From an uncultured Luminiphilus sp. (GTDB lineage: Bacteria > Pseudomonadota > Gammaproteobacteria > Pseudomonadales > Halieaceae), in contig CALSVI010000001.1 in NCBI GenBank assembly GCA_943840615.1, positions 62,001 to 126,000 on the forward strand: 64,000 nt of DNA, read 5' to 3'. Below, piece by piece: positions 1 to 10,252 of this stretch. The position numbers and the translations under genes are program-made. A model generated the notes under the pieces. It saw nothing but the letters and a program-made list of their open reading frames with translations. It had not been told where the DNA came from and searched no databases. The number at the start of each line of letters is the position of its first letter. Position 1 is the stretch's first letter.

Positions 1-719
1 TGCAGTCTGTGGAGCTGATCTGTGTGGACCATAGTAACGACGGTGAGTACGCCGAGCAGTGTCATGCTTTATGCGCCACCTACCGTGATGCGGTCGCCCT
101 GCGCATTAAATTGCTCGCTCCGAAGGCCAATGAGGGTTACGGGGCGGGCCATAACCGGGCAATGGCAGAGGTCGACAGCCGTTATCACCTGATCCTTAAT
201 CCTGATGTAGAGCTGGCGCCGCATGCGGTGGCTCTTGCATTGGGCGTATTGGCAACTCGGGACAATATTGTGCTGCTCGCTCCTGCAGGCTTTAGTCCGT
301 CGGGAACGCCCGAGTTTCTGGCAAAAGCGTATCCATCAGTGTGGGTGTTGGGCTTGAGAGCGTTCGCGCCAAGGTGGTTGAAACGCAGGTGCAGCGGCTC
401 CCTGGCGCGCTACGAGATGCGGGATCAGTCGCAAGACGGACCACTCCGGCCGATTGCGCTCGCATCGGGGTGCTGTATGTGGGTCCGACGCGCAGCGTTT
501 GATCAAGTGGCAGGCTTCGATCAAGCCTACTTTTTGTATTTTGAAGACTACGATTTGTCTCTCAAGATGGCCGAACAGGGCGCCATAATGGAGCACCAAG
601 ACATTCATATTATGCATCGTGGCGGGGATGCCTCGCGAAAAGGTTTGCGCCACGTGCTGTGGTTTATCTCGGGCGCTGCAAGATTTTTTCGCCGTTGGGG
701 CTGGCGGTGGTTCGGTTAA
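1..719 (+). CDS. Glycosyltransferase family 2 (rhamnosyltransferase-like), C-terminal part
   Basis: The reading frame is open from the left window edge, so the true start lies outside. The visible 236 residues look like a GT-A glycosyltransferase of the WbbL/rhamnosyltransferase type, which moves a sugar from a nucleotide donor onto a cell-surface glycan. Supporting motifs are YGAGHNRAM near residue 43, the donor/metal-site stretch LILNPDVEL near residue 61, and the acceptor-side motif YFLYFEDYDLSLKMAEQG near residue 172, whose ED pair is typical of the family. No membrane anchor is visible. It ends 26 bases before the holD-like gene. The family is fairly certain; the sugar and acceptor are not known. 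Confidence 0.8.
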   Translation, partial: QSVELICVDHSNDGEYAEQCHALCATYRDAVALRIKLLAPKANEGYGAGHNRAMAEVDSRYHLILNPDVELAPHAVALALGVLATRDNIVLLAPAGFSPSGTPEFLAKAYPSVWVLGLRAFAPRWLKRRCSGSLARYEMRDQSQDGPLRPIALASGCCMWVRRAAFDQVAGFDQAYFLYFEDYDLSLKMAEQGAIMEHQDIHIMHRGGDASRKGLRHVLWFISGAARFFRRWGWRWFG

Positions 720-745
720 ACACGGTGCCATGAGATACTGACTAA

Positions 746-1507
746 ATGGCTGAAGCAGATACGCAACCACCCACAGCGCCCGAGATCCTTTGGCAGGAGG
801 AGTGCGCGCGGCGGATGCTGCTAAGCCATCTCGGCATTACACCCTTGGTCAGCCGGTTCGATCCGGCGGCTGCCAAGCCCGCCGAGCGATACCTAGCGCC
901 GGCTGAATCGACTGCAGGAGCCACATCAACGCGGCAGGAGTCGGAGCCTGCTCCCCCTGAAGAGATGCAAGGCGAGCAACTCCGGGCGCTGTTGCGCGGC
1001 GACGCGAGCGGCGATGTGGAACATGAATCCCGCGTTTCGAAAGCCTCCGTTGCGCCGGCGACCGGGCTTTCTACCTCAGCAAAGACTGAACCCGCGACTG
1101 ATGTGCCGGTGGCGCTATTGATGTTCACCAGTGACGATATTTTATGGATCGAGGTCCTCGAGGACCGTCTCTTGAGACAGGAGCAGTTGCAGCTCATTGC
1201 GGCCATGGCGCGCGCGATCCGGGGGTCAGCGGTGCGCTGCGCCCACCAGCAGCTTGATTGGCCGCCCTCTGGGGAGTCGGCGCTTCGGGCGGCGCCGGGA
1301 GGCCTGGAGGAGATGCTCTCTGGCTTCCTGACCCGACTCACTACCGACCATGCCACGCAGCATATCGTGCAGCTGGGCGCCTGTGATGCGCTGCCTGCAA
1401 CGAGCATCCCGATTCACCTTATGCCTTCCAGCCTCGAGATGCTTCAGGACGGCGCTAAAAAGCAGCATGCCTGGTCAATACTCAAGCCGTTGCGCAACGG
1501 TGCCTGA
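746..1507 (+). CDS. holD: Candidate DNA polymerase III psi subunit (HolD-like)
   Basis: A 253-residue protein directly upstream of rimI and overlapping its start. In E. coli and Pseudomonas the gene in this position encodes psi, the clamp-loader subunit that links the chi subunit to the polymerase III complex. The N-terminus has LLSHLGITPLVSRF at about residues 22-35, resembling the LGIT stretch of E. coli psi. The C-terminus reads IHLMPSSLEMLQDG followed by SILKPLR, resembling the end of psi proteins. The middle, about residues 50-110, is low in complexity (Ala/Pro/Glu) and makes the protein longer than the 137 residues of E. coli psi. Sequence similarity is weak, so the call leans on gene order. 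Pipelines may label such genes hypothetical or TonB-like. Confidence 0.55.
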   Translation: MAEADTQPPTAPEILWQEECARRMLLSHLGITPLVSRFDPAAAKPAERYLAPAESTAGATSTRQESEPAPPEEMQGEQLRALLRGDASGDVEHESRVSKASVAPATGLSTSAKTEPATDVPVALLMFTSDDILWIEVLEDRLLRQEQLQLIAAMARAIRGSAVRCAHQQLDWPPSGESALRAAPGGLEEMLSGFLTRLTTDHATQHIVQLGACDALPATSIPIHLMPSSLEMLQDGAKKQHAWSILKPLRNGA

Positions 1508-1967
1508 TTCCTCCACCGTCGTTCAGGTGCTCACCGATCTCTCAGGCACCGCCCATCTCAAACCGCTGTATGAGAACACAGATGGGCCCAGCTACGAATT
1601 TCTGAAGGGTCTGGTCGCTCAGGCGCATTGTCAGGCCTGGTGCTTATTGAGGGATGAGCAAGCGGTCGCAGCGATCTGGTACCAATGTGCAGGTGAGCGC
1701 GCTGACATGATTGATCTGCGCGTACTTGCATCGAGCAGAAGGCAGGGTTTGGGGAGACGGCTGTTGCGCGCCTCCCTGACTGCGCTGGAGGGGGTGATGA
1801 CGGTCGATTTGGAGGTCAGGGAATCTAACCTTGCAGCGCAGGCTCTGTACCGGACGATGGGGTTCGAAGACACAGGATGTCGCCCCGATTATTATGCGAC
1901 GGCGTCGGGGCGTGAGCCTGCGATCTTGATGTCGCTCTCATTGAGTGTGGATGACGTAATCCGTTAG
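1500..1967 (+). CDS. rimI: Ribosomal protein S18 alanine N-acetyltransferase RimI
   Basis: A 155-residue GNAT acetyltransferase that transfers an acetyl group from acetyl-CoA to the N-terminal alanine of ribosomal protein S18. The acetyl-CoA loop RRQGLGRRLL is at about residues 80-89. The RimI hallmarks LEVRESNLAAQALYRTMGF and GREPAILMSLSL follow, and the length matches E. coli RimI (148). The frame is open further upstream with an ATG at 1350, but the GTG at 1500 gives the family length and overlaps the holD-like stop, as in coupled holD-rimI pairs. No disruption is seen. Confidence 0.88.
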   Translation: MPDSSTVVQVLTDLSGTAHLKPLYENTDGPSYEFLKGLVAQAHCQAWCLLRDEQAVAAIWYQCAGERADMIDLRVLASSRRQGLGRRLLRASLTALEGVMTVDLEVRESNLAAQALYRTMGFEDTGCRPDYYATASGREPAILMSLSLSVDDVIR

Positions 1968-2027
1968 GTGTCGCGACGTGCCCACCCCGAGGCGGATAAT
2001 GACGATCTTGATTGAAAGGATGCCGGT

Positions 2028-2438
2028 ATGAACATTGTCGAAACCGATTATTGGTGCCTGCTGCTGCCCCCCGAGTGGTCTGCTGAGCAAGAGGAAGACA
2101 CGGTTTGCGTTACCGATCAGGACGGGATTGGCGAGCTGGCCGTGACGGCCTTGATTCGCGAGCAAGATGATGCCGCCGCGGCAAGCCCTGCCGAAATTGC
2201 CGGGCAAGAGTCGCCGGAGGTCACCGATTGGGTCGCCGCGGCTTTCGGTGAATTTTCGGGTGTGACAGGGTCTTTTCAGGAGGAGGGGTCGGTGGTGCAG
2301 GAGTGGTATTTAAGTCATGGCCCCGCACTACTGTATTGCACCTACGTCTGCGCGACTGAGGATGAAGGTATGGATGTCGCCGCGGTGGAGGAGATATTGG
2401 GCACGCTTGTACCCGGGGACGCACTGCTGGATGTGTGA
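2028..2438 (+). CDS. Conserved-looking hypothetical acidic protein
   Basis: A 136-residue, strongly acidic protein starting at an ATG preceded by GAAAGGATG. It has no signal peptide or membrane segment, so it is probably cytoplasmic. It begins MNIVETDYWCLLLPPEWSAE and has a tryptophan-rich middle (VTDWVAAAFGEF; VVQEWYL). The fold resembles small proteins that follow rimI in some gammaproteobacteria, but I do not recognise a named family. It lies 60 bases after rimI on the same strand and ends 24 bases from the convergent rnfE, with no obvious terminator between. Function unknown. Confidence 0.6.
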   Translation: MNIVETDYWCLLLPPEWSAEQEEDTVCVTDQDGIGELAVTALIREQDDAAAASPAEIAGQESPEVTDWVAAAFGEFSGVTGSFQEEGSVVQEWYLSHGPALLYCTYVCATEDEGMDVAAVEEILGTLVPGDALLDV

Positions 2439-2462
2439 ATGGCAATCGGCAGTGGCGGCTCG

Positions 2463-3176
2463 TCAGGATACGGTGCCGGTCACCCGCACTCGCTTGCTAC
2501 CCGCCACCGGCGCCGCTGCCCGGGCCCGCGCGCGGCGCTCGAGGCTGTTGTCGATCTGATTCTTTAAAGCGATCAGGCACCCCGTGACCAAAAAGGCGCC
2601 GGGCGGCAAGATGGCCACTAAAAAGGGGTAATCGACGCTAAAGACCTGCCATCGCCAGGCCTCAGCTCCCGCGCCAAATAATAGCTGCATGTCTGCGAAC
2701 AAGGCGCCTGTGCCCAGCAGCTCGCGAATGGCACCCAGTAGCACCAAGACGGCGCCAAATCCTACGCCCATAATAAAGCCGTCATACAAGGCCGCGGGCA
2801 CGGCGTTTTTTCGGGCAAACGCATCGGCCCTGCCCAAAATGATGCAGTTGGTGGTGATGAGCGGCAGAAAAATACCGAGAATCTGGTAGAGCTCATAACT
2901 GTAGGCCTGCATTAGCAGCTCAGTGACGGTGACAGCTGCCGCAATAATCATGACAAAAACCGGCAGCCTAATGGTGTCAGAGACAACAGCGCGAATCAGC
3001 GAAACCGAGGTATTCGACACCACGAGCACAAAGAGGGTGGCGGCCGCGAGGCCCAGCGCGTTGACGGTTGAAGCGGTGACGGCGAGCAGAGGGCACAGGC
3101 CCAACAACTGCACCAGAGCGGGATTGTTTTTCCACAAGCCGTTGAGGGTCAGTTGACGATAAGACGTGCTGCTCAT
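2463..3176 (-). CDS. rnfE: Electron transport complex subunit RnfE/RsxE
   Basis: A 237-residue inner-membrane subunit of Rnf, which moves electrons between ferredoxin and NAD(H) and can pump Na+ or H+. It has about six hydrophobic segments and the RnfA/RnfE signatures [16 protein letters not shown] near residue 18 and [18 protein letters not shown] near residue 103. Length matches E. coli RsxE (231). The start overlaps the rnfG stop, so the genes are translationally coupled. It is the last rnf gene: nth, which follows rnfE in many gammaproteobacteria, is instead at 57.7 kb. The C-terminal tail is rich in Arg and Ala. Confidence 0.95.
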   Translation of the reverse strand: MSSTSYRQLTLNGLWKNNPALVQLLGLCPLLAVTASTVNALGLAAATLFVLVVSNTSVSLIRAVVSDTIRLPVFVMIIAAAVTVTELLMQAYSYELYQILGIFLPLITTNCIILGRADAFARKNAVPAALYDGFIMGVGFGAVLVLLGAIRELLGTGALFADMQLLFGAGAEAWRWQVFSVDYPFLVAILPPGAFLVTGCLIALKNQIDNSLERRARARAAAPVAGSKRVRVTGTVS

Positions 3177-3808
3177 GCTGAGTCCGGTTTTATTTCAAAA
3201 AGTTGTGCCGAGTTCAGGGTAGCGTATTCAAGCGCGCGGCGTGTGGCGAGGATCACAGCACGGGGCGTGACGGTGGCGCCGGTGAACTGATCAAAAATGC
3301 CGCCTTCTTTTTGTACGTTCCATCCGGCGAGCATCGGATCGATAAGGCTGTGGTGATTGAAGCCCAGCACCCAATCCGACTTGCGTAAATCGACTTTGTC
3401 GCCCAGGCCCGGTGTCTCCCGATGGGAGACCACCCGAACTCCCGCGACGGTGCCATCGCGGCGGATGCCGACCAGCGCACGGATATCACCGCTGTAACCA
3501 TCCCGAGCCGTCGCAGGCAAGATGACGCCAATTACGGTGCCGCCTTGGCGAACCCGATAACCCTGCCGCGCCTCGCGAATTCCTAACAGGGCTGTATCGG
3601 CCTCCACCGCGAAGGTATCGTCAACAACCTCGTTGTTGTGGGTGTTGGCTGGAAAAATTTCCAGCAGTTGCCGGGCTTCCGCGCGTCGTACCTCAAAGTC
3701 AATTTGTACCTTGGTGCCAAGATAAGTCCAGCCAATGGCAACCGAGGTAACCGCCGCAAAGAGGGCGAGTACCGTGCCACTCAGGCCGATAGAGGCAAGC
3801 CACTTCAT
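3173..3808 (-). CDS. rnfG: Electron transport complex subunit RnfG/RsxG (FMN-binding)
   Basis: A 211-residue subunit with one N-terminal membrane anchor (about residues 6-27) and a periplasmic FMN-binding domain. The covalent-FMN motif is [11 protein letters not shown] near residue 173; the second Thr is the expected phosphoester-linked residue. The stretch [12 protein letters not shown] is also typical. An in-frame ATG exists upstream at 3871, but the ATG at 3808 overlaps the rnfD stop in an ATGA arrangement and gives the normal length (E. coli RsxG, 206). It sits between rnfD and rnfE, as in other rnf operons. Confidence 0.94.
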   Translation of the reverse strand: MKWLASIGLSGTVLALFAAVTSVAIGWTYLGTKVQIDFEVRRAEARQLLEIFPANTHNNEVVDDTFAVEADTALLGIREARQGYRVRQGGTVIGVILPATARDGYSGDIRALVGIRRDGTVAGVRVVSHRETPGLGDKVDLRKSDWVLGFNHHSLIDPMLAGWNVQKEGGIFDQFTGATVTPRAVILATRRALEYATLNSAQLFEIKPDSA

Positions 3809-4828
3809 GACTCGGAACTTCCCGTGCCATATACCTTGGGTTGAGTGTAGTGGTCGATGAAGGGCGCACAAAAATTGAGAATCAGCACGGCGAAGGCGAC
3901 GGCATCAGGGTAGTTTCCAAGCGTTCGAATCAGGTAGATCAGTGCACCAATGAGGGCGCCGAATACAAGCCTGCCTTTGTTAGAGACAGCCGAGCTGACC
4001 GGGTCCGTAATAATGAAAAATGCGGCGAACATCGTGGCGCCGCTGAAGAGGTGGAACCAAGCACTGCCACCACTTTCTGAGCTGCCGCCGTCATATCCGA
4101 TGAGCGCGCAAGCACCGAGGGCAACGAGCATAGCGATGGGCGCATGCCAGGTAAAGATCCGGCGATACAACAGCCAGAGGCCGCCAGCGAAGGAAAGCGA
4201 GGTTGACCTCGAACCATCCGATACCCCCCCAGCCCGTGAGCTCTGGGCTGTTGGTCAGTAAATCTTCAAACAGGAGTCCGGTATTTTGGCGGAGCAGATC
4301 TAACGGGGTTGCCGCCGTCACGGCATCAATCGTACCGGGCGCAAATACGTGGCGCAGGGTGTCGCCGAGGCCTGGCACTTCGGCTAAACCTCTCGGTGAT
4401 GCCCAGGCACTCATTTGCACCGGAAACGAAATGAGCAGCACGACATATCCGACCATAGCCGGATTAAAGGGGTTGTAGCCCAGCCCGCCGAATACCTGTT
4501 TACCTAGCAACACGGCGGTCAGGACGCCAATCACAATGAGCCACCAGGGCGCATAGGGTGGCAGGGCAATACACAGGAGTGTCGAGGTGACGAGTATGCT
4601 GAGATCGCTAATGGCCACACGCGGATCTCGACCGCGCAAGGCCGTGATGGCGTATTCAGTCGCTACGGCGATAAGACCCCCGAACACGATATTGAGCAGC
4701 GTGCCTGGCCCGAAATAGGCAGTCAGGATCAATACACCCGGCAGGGTGGCGATCAATACATCCCGCATCACAGACGATACCTGACCCTGTCCGGAGGCGT
4801 GGGGTGAAGTCACCCGCAGCAGGCTCAT
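3805..4828 (-). CDS. rnfD: Electron transport complex subunit RnfD/RsxD (frameshifted)
   Basis: The polytopic RnfD membrane subunit, which carries covalent FMN, is split over two frames. The N-terminal part (4828 to about 4190) runs from [16 protein letters not shown] to [10 protein letters not shown]. The C-terminal part then continues in another frame with [16 protein letters not shown] down to 3805. One extra base near 4189, within CTTCGCTGG on the minus strand, separates them. Removing it restores the expected [17 protein letters not shown]. The ATG overlaps the rnfC stop and the TGA overlaps the rnfG start. All other rnf genes are intact, so a sequencing error is more likely than loss of function. 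Confidence 0.88.
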
Positions 4829-6354
4829 GGATTTGCCTCCTGCTCTGCCTTGCGCGCCTTGGCGCGTTCAATCGCTTCCTGAATGGGGTCGCTACCGTTC
4901 TCGGCGGCCTGACTTTGTGCGGCCGCTTTGCGCGCAGCGCGTTTGGCTTCCCGCGCAGCGGTCTCGGCTTCCAGCCTTGCCTGGCGGGCCTCGAATCGCT
5001 CGCGCGAGTTGTCCGAGCGGCGTTTTTCCTGCTCGCTGTCGCGAATTTGACCCTTGGCAGCCCGGTAGTATTGAACCAGCGGTATCTGGCTGGGGCAGAC
5101 ATAGGCGCAGGCCCCACACTCGATACAGTCGAACAGCCGGTGCTCTGCTAGCTGCTCCTGATCCTTTGCCCGGGCATACCAATAAAGTTGCTGCGGCAAT
5201 AACGAAGCCGGGCAGGCCTCGGCGCAATGGCCACAGCGAATGCAGGGCTGCGCGGGGTCCGGCAGCGGTAGCTCAGTCGCGGTAGGGGCAAGCAGGCAGT
5301 TGGTGATCTTAGTGATGGGGGCATTCAAGTCCGATACGGCAAACCCCATCATCGGTCCCCCGTGAATGATCCTCTGCTGCCCGTCCACAGAAAGTTCAGC
5401 GTGTTCCAGTAATTGCGTGATCGGTGTGCCGAGGCAAGCGGTCACGTTTTGCGGTGCCGCGAGCGCTTCGCCGGTCAGCGTCACAATCCGGTGGGTGAGC
5501 GGCTTGCCATCGACGATGGCTTGTTGGGTGGCGACCGCCGTACCCGGATTGACACAGACGATACCAATATCGGCAGGAATCCCGCCGGATGGCACTTGCT
5601 GGCCGGTCAGGATCTCAATGATTTGCTTTTCGCCCCCCGAGGGATACTTGGTGGGGAATGTCGCCAGCTCAACATCAACCCCCGCGCGGCTGATGGCCGC
5701 CTGAACGCGGGCAATGGCATCAGGTTTGTTGTCCTCGATGCCAATCAGTATCGAATCGGCGGACAGGATATGAGCGAGAATGTGTGCACCCTCAACCAGC
5801 TCGTCAGCCCGACACTGCATCAGCGTATCGTCGGCCGTAATGTAAGGCTCACATTCGGTACCATTAACCAGCAGCGTCTCAATAGGTCGGGTGGGTCCCG
5901 GGCTCAGCTTCACAGCGGTCGGGAAGCCCGCCCCCCCCAATCCGGCGATCCCGGCTTCGCGAATGCGCTCGACCAGCGTTGCTGGATCGCGCTCTCGCCA
6001 GCTCGTCACGCCTTCAAAGGCAAGCCAGTGATCTTCACCGTCGGTCTGGATAACGATGCACTGGTCTGCCAGCCCGGAGGCGTGGGCAATGGGTCGCGAC
6101 TCAATCGCGACTACGGTGCCCGACGACGGAGCATGGACCGGAACACTCATGACTCCCTGGGCCTCGGCGAGTACCTGTCCCCCCAAGACTGTGTCACCGA
6201 CAGCGACGATCGGGAGGGCAGGCACCCCCAAATGCTGACGGACGGGCAGCACGAGCACGGGGGGTATGGGTGCATTCTGTAAATCACCCGGTCGGGATAA
6301 AGCCTTGCGCTCTGGGGGGTGAATGCCTCCGTGAATGTCATGAATGGTTCTCAT
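4825..6354 (-). CDS. rnfC: Electron transport complex subunit RnfC/RsxC
   Basis: A 509-residue peripheral subunit that probably binds NADH and FMN at the cytoplasmic face of Rnf. It starts [17 protein letters not shown], a typical RnfC N-terminus. The NADH-binding stretch contains [15 protein letters not shown] near residue 137. Two 4Fe-4S motifs follow, [12 protein letters not shown] near residue 371 and [12 protein letters not shown] near residue 410. The last 80 residues are Ala/Arg/Glu/Lys-rich and probably coiled. This tail is shorter than the long repeat-bearing tail of E. coli RsxC (740 residues). It overlaps rnfB upstream and rnfD downstream by four bases. Confidence 0.95.
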   Translation of the reverse strand: MRTIHDIHGGIHPPERKALSRPGDLQNAPIPPVLVLPVRQHLGVPALPIVAVGDTVLGGQVLAEAQGVMSVPVHAPSSGTVVAIESRPIAHASGLADQCIVIQTDGEDHWLAFEGVTSWRERDPATLVERIREAGIAGLGGAGFPTAVKLSPGPTRPIETLLVNGTECEPYITADDTLMQCRADELVEGAHILAHILSADSILIGIEDNKPDAIARVQAAISRAGVDVELATFPTKYPSGGEKQIIEILTGQQVPSGGIPADIGIVCVNPGTAVATQQAIVDGKPLTHRIVTLTGEALAAPQNVTACLGTPITQLLEHAELSVDGQQRIIHGGPMMGFAVSDLNAPITKITNCLLAPTATELPLPDPAQPCIRCGHCAEACPASLLPQQLYWYARAKDQEQLAEHRLFDCIECGACAYVCPSQIPLVQYYRAAKGQIRDSEQEKRRSDNSRERFEARQARLEAETAAREAKRAARKAAAQSQAAENGSDPIQEAIERAKARKAEQEANP

Positions 6355-6962
6355 GCGGCGTCTCGAGTGGCGGCGTCTGTTGCAATAACGTCGTACCGTG
6401 ACGCCCGATCCTCTGGCAGGGACCAGTGCCAGAACGAGATGCCTTCTTTACGGGGAATGAGATCGATGCAATCTACCGGGCACGGCTCGATGCACAGATC
6501 GCAACCTGTACATTCATCAGCAATCACGGTGTGCATCACTTTGGCAGCGCCCAGAATGGCGTCCACGGGGCAGGCCTGAATACATTTAGTGCAACCGATG
6601 CATTCGTCTTCGCGAATCCATGCCACAACGGGTTCTTTTTCTACACCGTGCTCTGCATCGAGCGGCTGCGGCTCTACATCCAGCAAGTCGGCCAGTGCCT
6701 GAATGGTCTCCTCGCCACCCGGCGGGCATTTATTGATCGAATCACCGTCGGCAATCGCTTCGGAGTAGGGCCGACAGCCGGGATAGCCACACTGGCCGCA
6801 TTGGGTTTGAGGGAGCAGCGCATTGATCTGCTCGCTAATTGGATTGCCTTCGACTCGAAAGCGAATCGCGGCAAAGCCCAAAAGAGCGCCGAAGGTAGCT
6901 CCCAGACCTAAAAGTGCAGTCAGTGCAGCCAGCAGGGGTTGGTCGCTTAGCATTGCCAGCAT
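6351..6962 (-). CDS. rnfB: Electron transport complex subunit RnfB/RsxB
   Basis: A 203-residue iron-sulfur subunit that receives electrons from ferredoxin. It has an N-terminal membrane helix (about residues 8-30). The Fe4S4 domain motif [17 protein letters not shown] is near residue 54, with its fourth Cys in KCPPGG. Two ferredoxin-type clusters follow: [16 protein letters not shown] near residue 120 and [16 protein letters not shown] near residue 150. All expected cysteines are present. The ATG overlaps the rnfA stop. Length agrees with E. coli RsxB (192). Confidence 0.96.
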   Translation of the reverse strand: MLAMLSDQPLLAALTALLGLGATFGALLGFAAIRFRVEGNPISEQINALLPQTQCGQCGYPGCRPYSEAIADGDSINKCPPGGEETIQALADLLDVEPQPLDAEHGVEKEPVVAWIREDECIGCTKCIQACPVDAILGAAKVMHTVIADECTGCDLCIEPCPVDCIDLIPRKEGISFWHWSLPEDRASRYDVIATDAATRDAA

Positions 6963-7540
6963 CAGATCAGCCCCGCAAAACCCATGAATGCGAGCGAGGC
7001 CAGACCCGCTGTAATCATGCCGATGGCTGCGCCTTGAAAGGGTTCCGGCACATCCGCGACGGTGAGGCGCTCGCGCATGGCAGCGAACAGTATTAACACC
7101 AGCGAGAATCCGAGGGCGGCACCCAAGCCATAGAAGAGCGATTCAATAAAGTTGTGGGCTTGATTGATATTGAGCAGTGCGACGCCCAATACGGCACAGT
7201 TGGTCGTGATCAGAGGCAGAAATACCCCCAGCACCCGGTGTAGGAGCGGGCTGGTTTTGCGAACCACCATCTCGGTGAACTGAACCACTACCGCGATTAC
7301 CAGAATAAAGCTGATCGTTCGTAGATAAGCGAGATCAAGCGGGACGAGGAGATAGTTGTAGGTCAGGTAACTGCAGACGGACGCCAGCGTCAGTACAAAT
7401 GTGGTGGCGACCGACATTCCCATCGCGGTCTCGAGTTTGTTGGACACGCCCATAAAGGGGCACAGTCCCAAAAACTGTACCAGTACGAAGTTATTGACCA
7501 AGACCGCGCCGACCAAAAGTAGCGCGATATCACCCAGCAT
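6962..7540 (-). CDS. rnfA: Electron transport complex subunit RnfA/RsxA
   Basis: A 192-residue inner-membrane subunit, first gene of the rnfABCDGE run. Six hydrophobic segments and the motifs [20 protein letters not shown] near residue 15 and [17 protein letters not shown] near residue 108 identify it. Length equals E. coli RsxA (193). It is homologous to RnfE in opposite membrane topology, as the family is known to be. It begins 85 bases after the metG stop on the same strand, so it may be read from metG or from a promoter in that gap that I could not define. Confidence 0.96.
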   Translation of the reverse strand: MLGDIALLLVGAVLVNNFVLVQFLGLCPFMGVSNKLETAMGMSVATTFVLTLASVCSYLTYNYLLVPLDLAYLRTISFILVIAVVVQFTEMVVRKTSPLLHRVLGVFLPLITTNCAVLGVALLNINQAHNFIESLFYGLGAALGFSLVLILFAAMRERLTVADVPEPFQGAAIGMITAGLASLAFMGFAGLI

Positions 7541-7625
7541 GGGATCCCCCTGCGGCGAACTGACATCGACTCAAAACCGCAATAATAAGCAATATATCAG
7601 GTGTCTGGCAGGAAGTAAGTGCGAC

Positions 7626-9277
7626 TCAGGCGTCGTTTTTACTCGCCTCGACCATGGCCGAGACCACCTCCATGTCGATGCGTTGCAGGAGGGGTGAAAA
7701 TGGCGCCAGTTCATGGTCAACCAAGGGCCGTTCCAGCGCCGTCCAATCCAGCGAACACTGCAGGAAGGCTTCTGATTTTTCAGCCATCGAAGGCAGTACC
7801 GGCTTGAGATAAGTCGCGAGTACTCTAAAAAGATTCACGCCTACCGAGCACACGGCCTGGACCTGATCAGCCAGCGCTTCATCCTTGGCCATTGCCCAGG
7901 GCTTTTTCTCATCGATGTACTGGTTGGCCCGATCCGCCAGGGCGATAATTTCGCGCATGGCACGATTGAATTCCCGCGCCTCGTATAGCGCGGCAATCTG
8001 ATCTCCCGCGTCAATAAACGACTGGACCAATTCCGGCTCCGCGCAGTCAACACTCATCCGATTGTCAAACTTCTTGCGCAGGAAGCCCGCGCAGCGACTG
8101 GCAATATTGACGACTTTGCCGATGAGGTCCGAATTGACGCGTTGCACAAAGTCGTCAAGGTTGAGATCGATGTCGTCGACCCCGCCCGAGAGTTTGGCGG
8201 CGTAGTAGTAGCGAAGATATTCGGGGTCCAGATGCTCCAGATAGGTCTCGGCGAGGATAAAAGTACCGCGGCTCTTGGACATCTTGACCCCATTGACGGT
8301 CAGAAAGCCGTGGGCGTATACCGCCGTCGGTTGCCTTAGCCCGGCGCTGTCCAGCATGGCAGGCCAGAACAGGCCGTGAAAGTTGACAATGTCTTTGCCG
8401 ATGAAGTGATAGAGCTCGGTGTCGCCGCCGGGTAGCCAGTAGGCGTCGAAGTCATCGCCCTGTTCGCGACACAGGACCTCGTGGCTGGCCATGTATCCGA
8501 TCGGTGCATCGAGCCAGACATAGAAGTACTTTTCGGGGTATCCCGGGATCTCGAAGCCAAAGTAAGGCGCATCCCGACTGATGTCCCAGTCCTGCAATCC
8601 TGCCTCCAGCCATTCCTTGAGTTTGTTGGCGATGGGGGCTTGCAGCTGATCACTGTTGACCCAGTCAGTGAGCAAATCCTCAAAATTACTCAGCCGGAAA
8701 AACAGATGCTGCGAGGCTTTGTCGATTGGCGTGGCGCCCGACAGCGCCGAGACGGGATCAATAAGGTCCGCAGGCGAGTAAGTGGCGCCGCAGGCCTCAC
8801 AATTATCACCGTACTGGTCCGGCGCTCTTGCACTTGGGGCAGGTCCCTTTGATAAATCGATCTGCAAGAAACAGTCCTTTCTCGGGTCGAAGGCCTGCGT
8901 GATTTCCCGCACGGCAATATGCCCGCCCTGCCTCCAGTCGCGCAAATAGGGTCTCTGACCATCGCTGATTTTCAGGTGAATGGGTCGAGTGATAGTGATC
9001 AAACTGAATCAGGAAGCCTGCCGAGTCTTGCTCGTGCTGCGCCTGAATCGCGGCGATGTGCTCCTCTGGCGAGCGGTTCGCGGCTTCCGCAGAGAGCATG
9101 ATCGCTGTGCCATGAGCGTCGTCAGCGCACACGTAGCGACAGTGGTGGCCCCTGAGAGCGCTGAAAACGAACCCAGATATCCGTCTGAGCCTGCTCGAGC
9201 ATGTGTCCCAGATGCAAAGGTGCGTTGGCATAAGGCAATGCCGAGGTCACCAGAATTTTTCTTGGGGTGGCACTCAT
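7626..9277 (-). CDS. metG: Methionyl-tRNA synthetase, short form (four frameshifts)
   Basis: Class I synthetase that charges tRNA-Met; essential. The start at 9277 gives [20 protein letters not shown], with HLGHM as the HIGH-type motif. The KMSKS motif lies in [12 protein letters not shown], and the zinc-domain cysteines are in GTCPKCKS and [10 protein letters not shown]. The coding frame changes near 9150 (GGGG where GGG is expected), 8926, 8886 and 8824. Each change is fixed by one base. The corrected protein would be about 550 residues and ends at [15 protein letters not shown], where E. coli MetG continues into its C-terminal tRNA-binding domain. Only 85 bases separate the stop from rnfA, so that domain is truly absent. 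Confidence 0.9.
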
Positions 9278-9404
9278 GCGGAGCGGGATCCGACTGAAGA
9301 AGGCGCGCAGTCTACCGGATTTTAGGTGATTTCGCTGTCGCGAGGTGATCGGATGACGGCGGGGAAGCGGTATACTCCCCGTATCGCCGAAGACGAGGTA
9401 AAGA

Positions 9405-10211
9405 GTGGTGTCATCTCCCCGCCACGTGGTCGCTGTGGCCTCCGGAAAAGGAGGCGTCGGCAAGTCAACCGTCACGAACAATCTGGCTGCTGCACTCACA
9501 CAGCAGGGGTTATCCGTGGGTTTGCTCGATGCTGATATTTATGGCCCCAGTCAGCAGCTAATGCTTGGCGTGCCCGAGAGCATCACGCCGGATCAACAGG
9601 ACGGTGAATTTCTCCTGCCTGTGGAGGCACATGGTCTCAAAACCATGTCTATGGGGTACTTGAGTTCGGCCAACACCCCTATGGTGTGGCGTGGCCCGAT
9701 GGCCAGCTCGGCGATGGCTCAGCTTCTTGAGAAAACCCTGTGGGGCGATCTCGACATATTGCTCGTAGACATGCCACCTGGAACCGGGGATATCCAGCTG
9801 ACGCTGGCACAGCGCGCGACGCTGTCGGGGGCAGTGATTGTGACGACACCGCAGGATATTGCGCTGCTGGATGCCCAAAAAGGGATCGAGATGTTCGAGA
9901 AGGTGGAGGTGCCCGTGCTGGGTCTGATCGAGAATATGGCGGCTCACGTTTGCACGGCCTGCGGACACGTCGAGCCATTGTTCGGTGAGGCGGGTGGCGC
10001 ACAGCTGGCAGAGCGCTACGGAGTGCCGCTGCTGGGTCAGATTCCGCTCGACAGAGCGATTCGCGAGTGCTCCGATGCGGGACAGCCGATCGTGTTGGCA
10101 GAGCCCGAGGGTCCGGTGGCAAAGGTGTATCAGGAAGCCGCTCGACAGTTAACGACGTTTGTAGGGCAGCAACAGCCGGCCGCGGCGCCGGTCATCAGTA
10201 TGGGTGACTGA
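9405..10211 (+). CDS. mrp: Mrp/ApbC family P-loop ATPase, iron-sulfur carrier
   Basis: A 268-residue Mrp/NBP35 ATPase thought to carry and transfer 4Fe-4S clusters. The deviant Walker [14 protein letters not shown] is near residue 11. [10 protein letters not shown] and [14 protein letters not shown] are family hallmarks, and [14 protein letters not shown] near residue 186 holds the CxxC that bridges the cluster in the dimer. The N-terminal MIP18-like domain of E. coli Mrp (369 residues) is absent, as in several short homologues. It starts with GTG at 9405 after GAGGTAAAGA and is divergent from metG, the usual arrangement. Confidence 0.92.
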   Translation: MVSSPRHVVAVASGKGGVGKSTVTNNLAAALTQQGLSVGLLDADIYGPSQQLMLGVPESITPDQQDGEFLLPVEAHGLKTMSMGYLSSANTPMVWRGPMASSAMAQLLEKTLWGDLDILLVDMPPGTGDIQLTLAQRATLSGAVIVTTPQDIALLDAQKGIEMFEKVEVPVLGLIENMAAHVCTACGHVEPLFGEAGGAQLAERYGVPLLGQIPLDRAIRECSDAGQPIVLAEPEGPVAKVYQEAARQLTTFVGQQQPAAAPVISMGD

Positions 10212-10252
10212 GCACCCTCGGTGCGGCCCGTTGAATTAGCAGGAGAAGACGC

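Noticed and set aside
5413-6282. 289-codon open frame on the plus strand opposite rnfC
   Set aside because: rnfC on the other strand is a clear, full-length homologue with two 4Fe-4S motifs; the antisense frame has no recognisable motif and results from GC-rich third positions.
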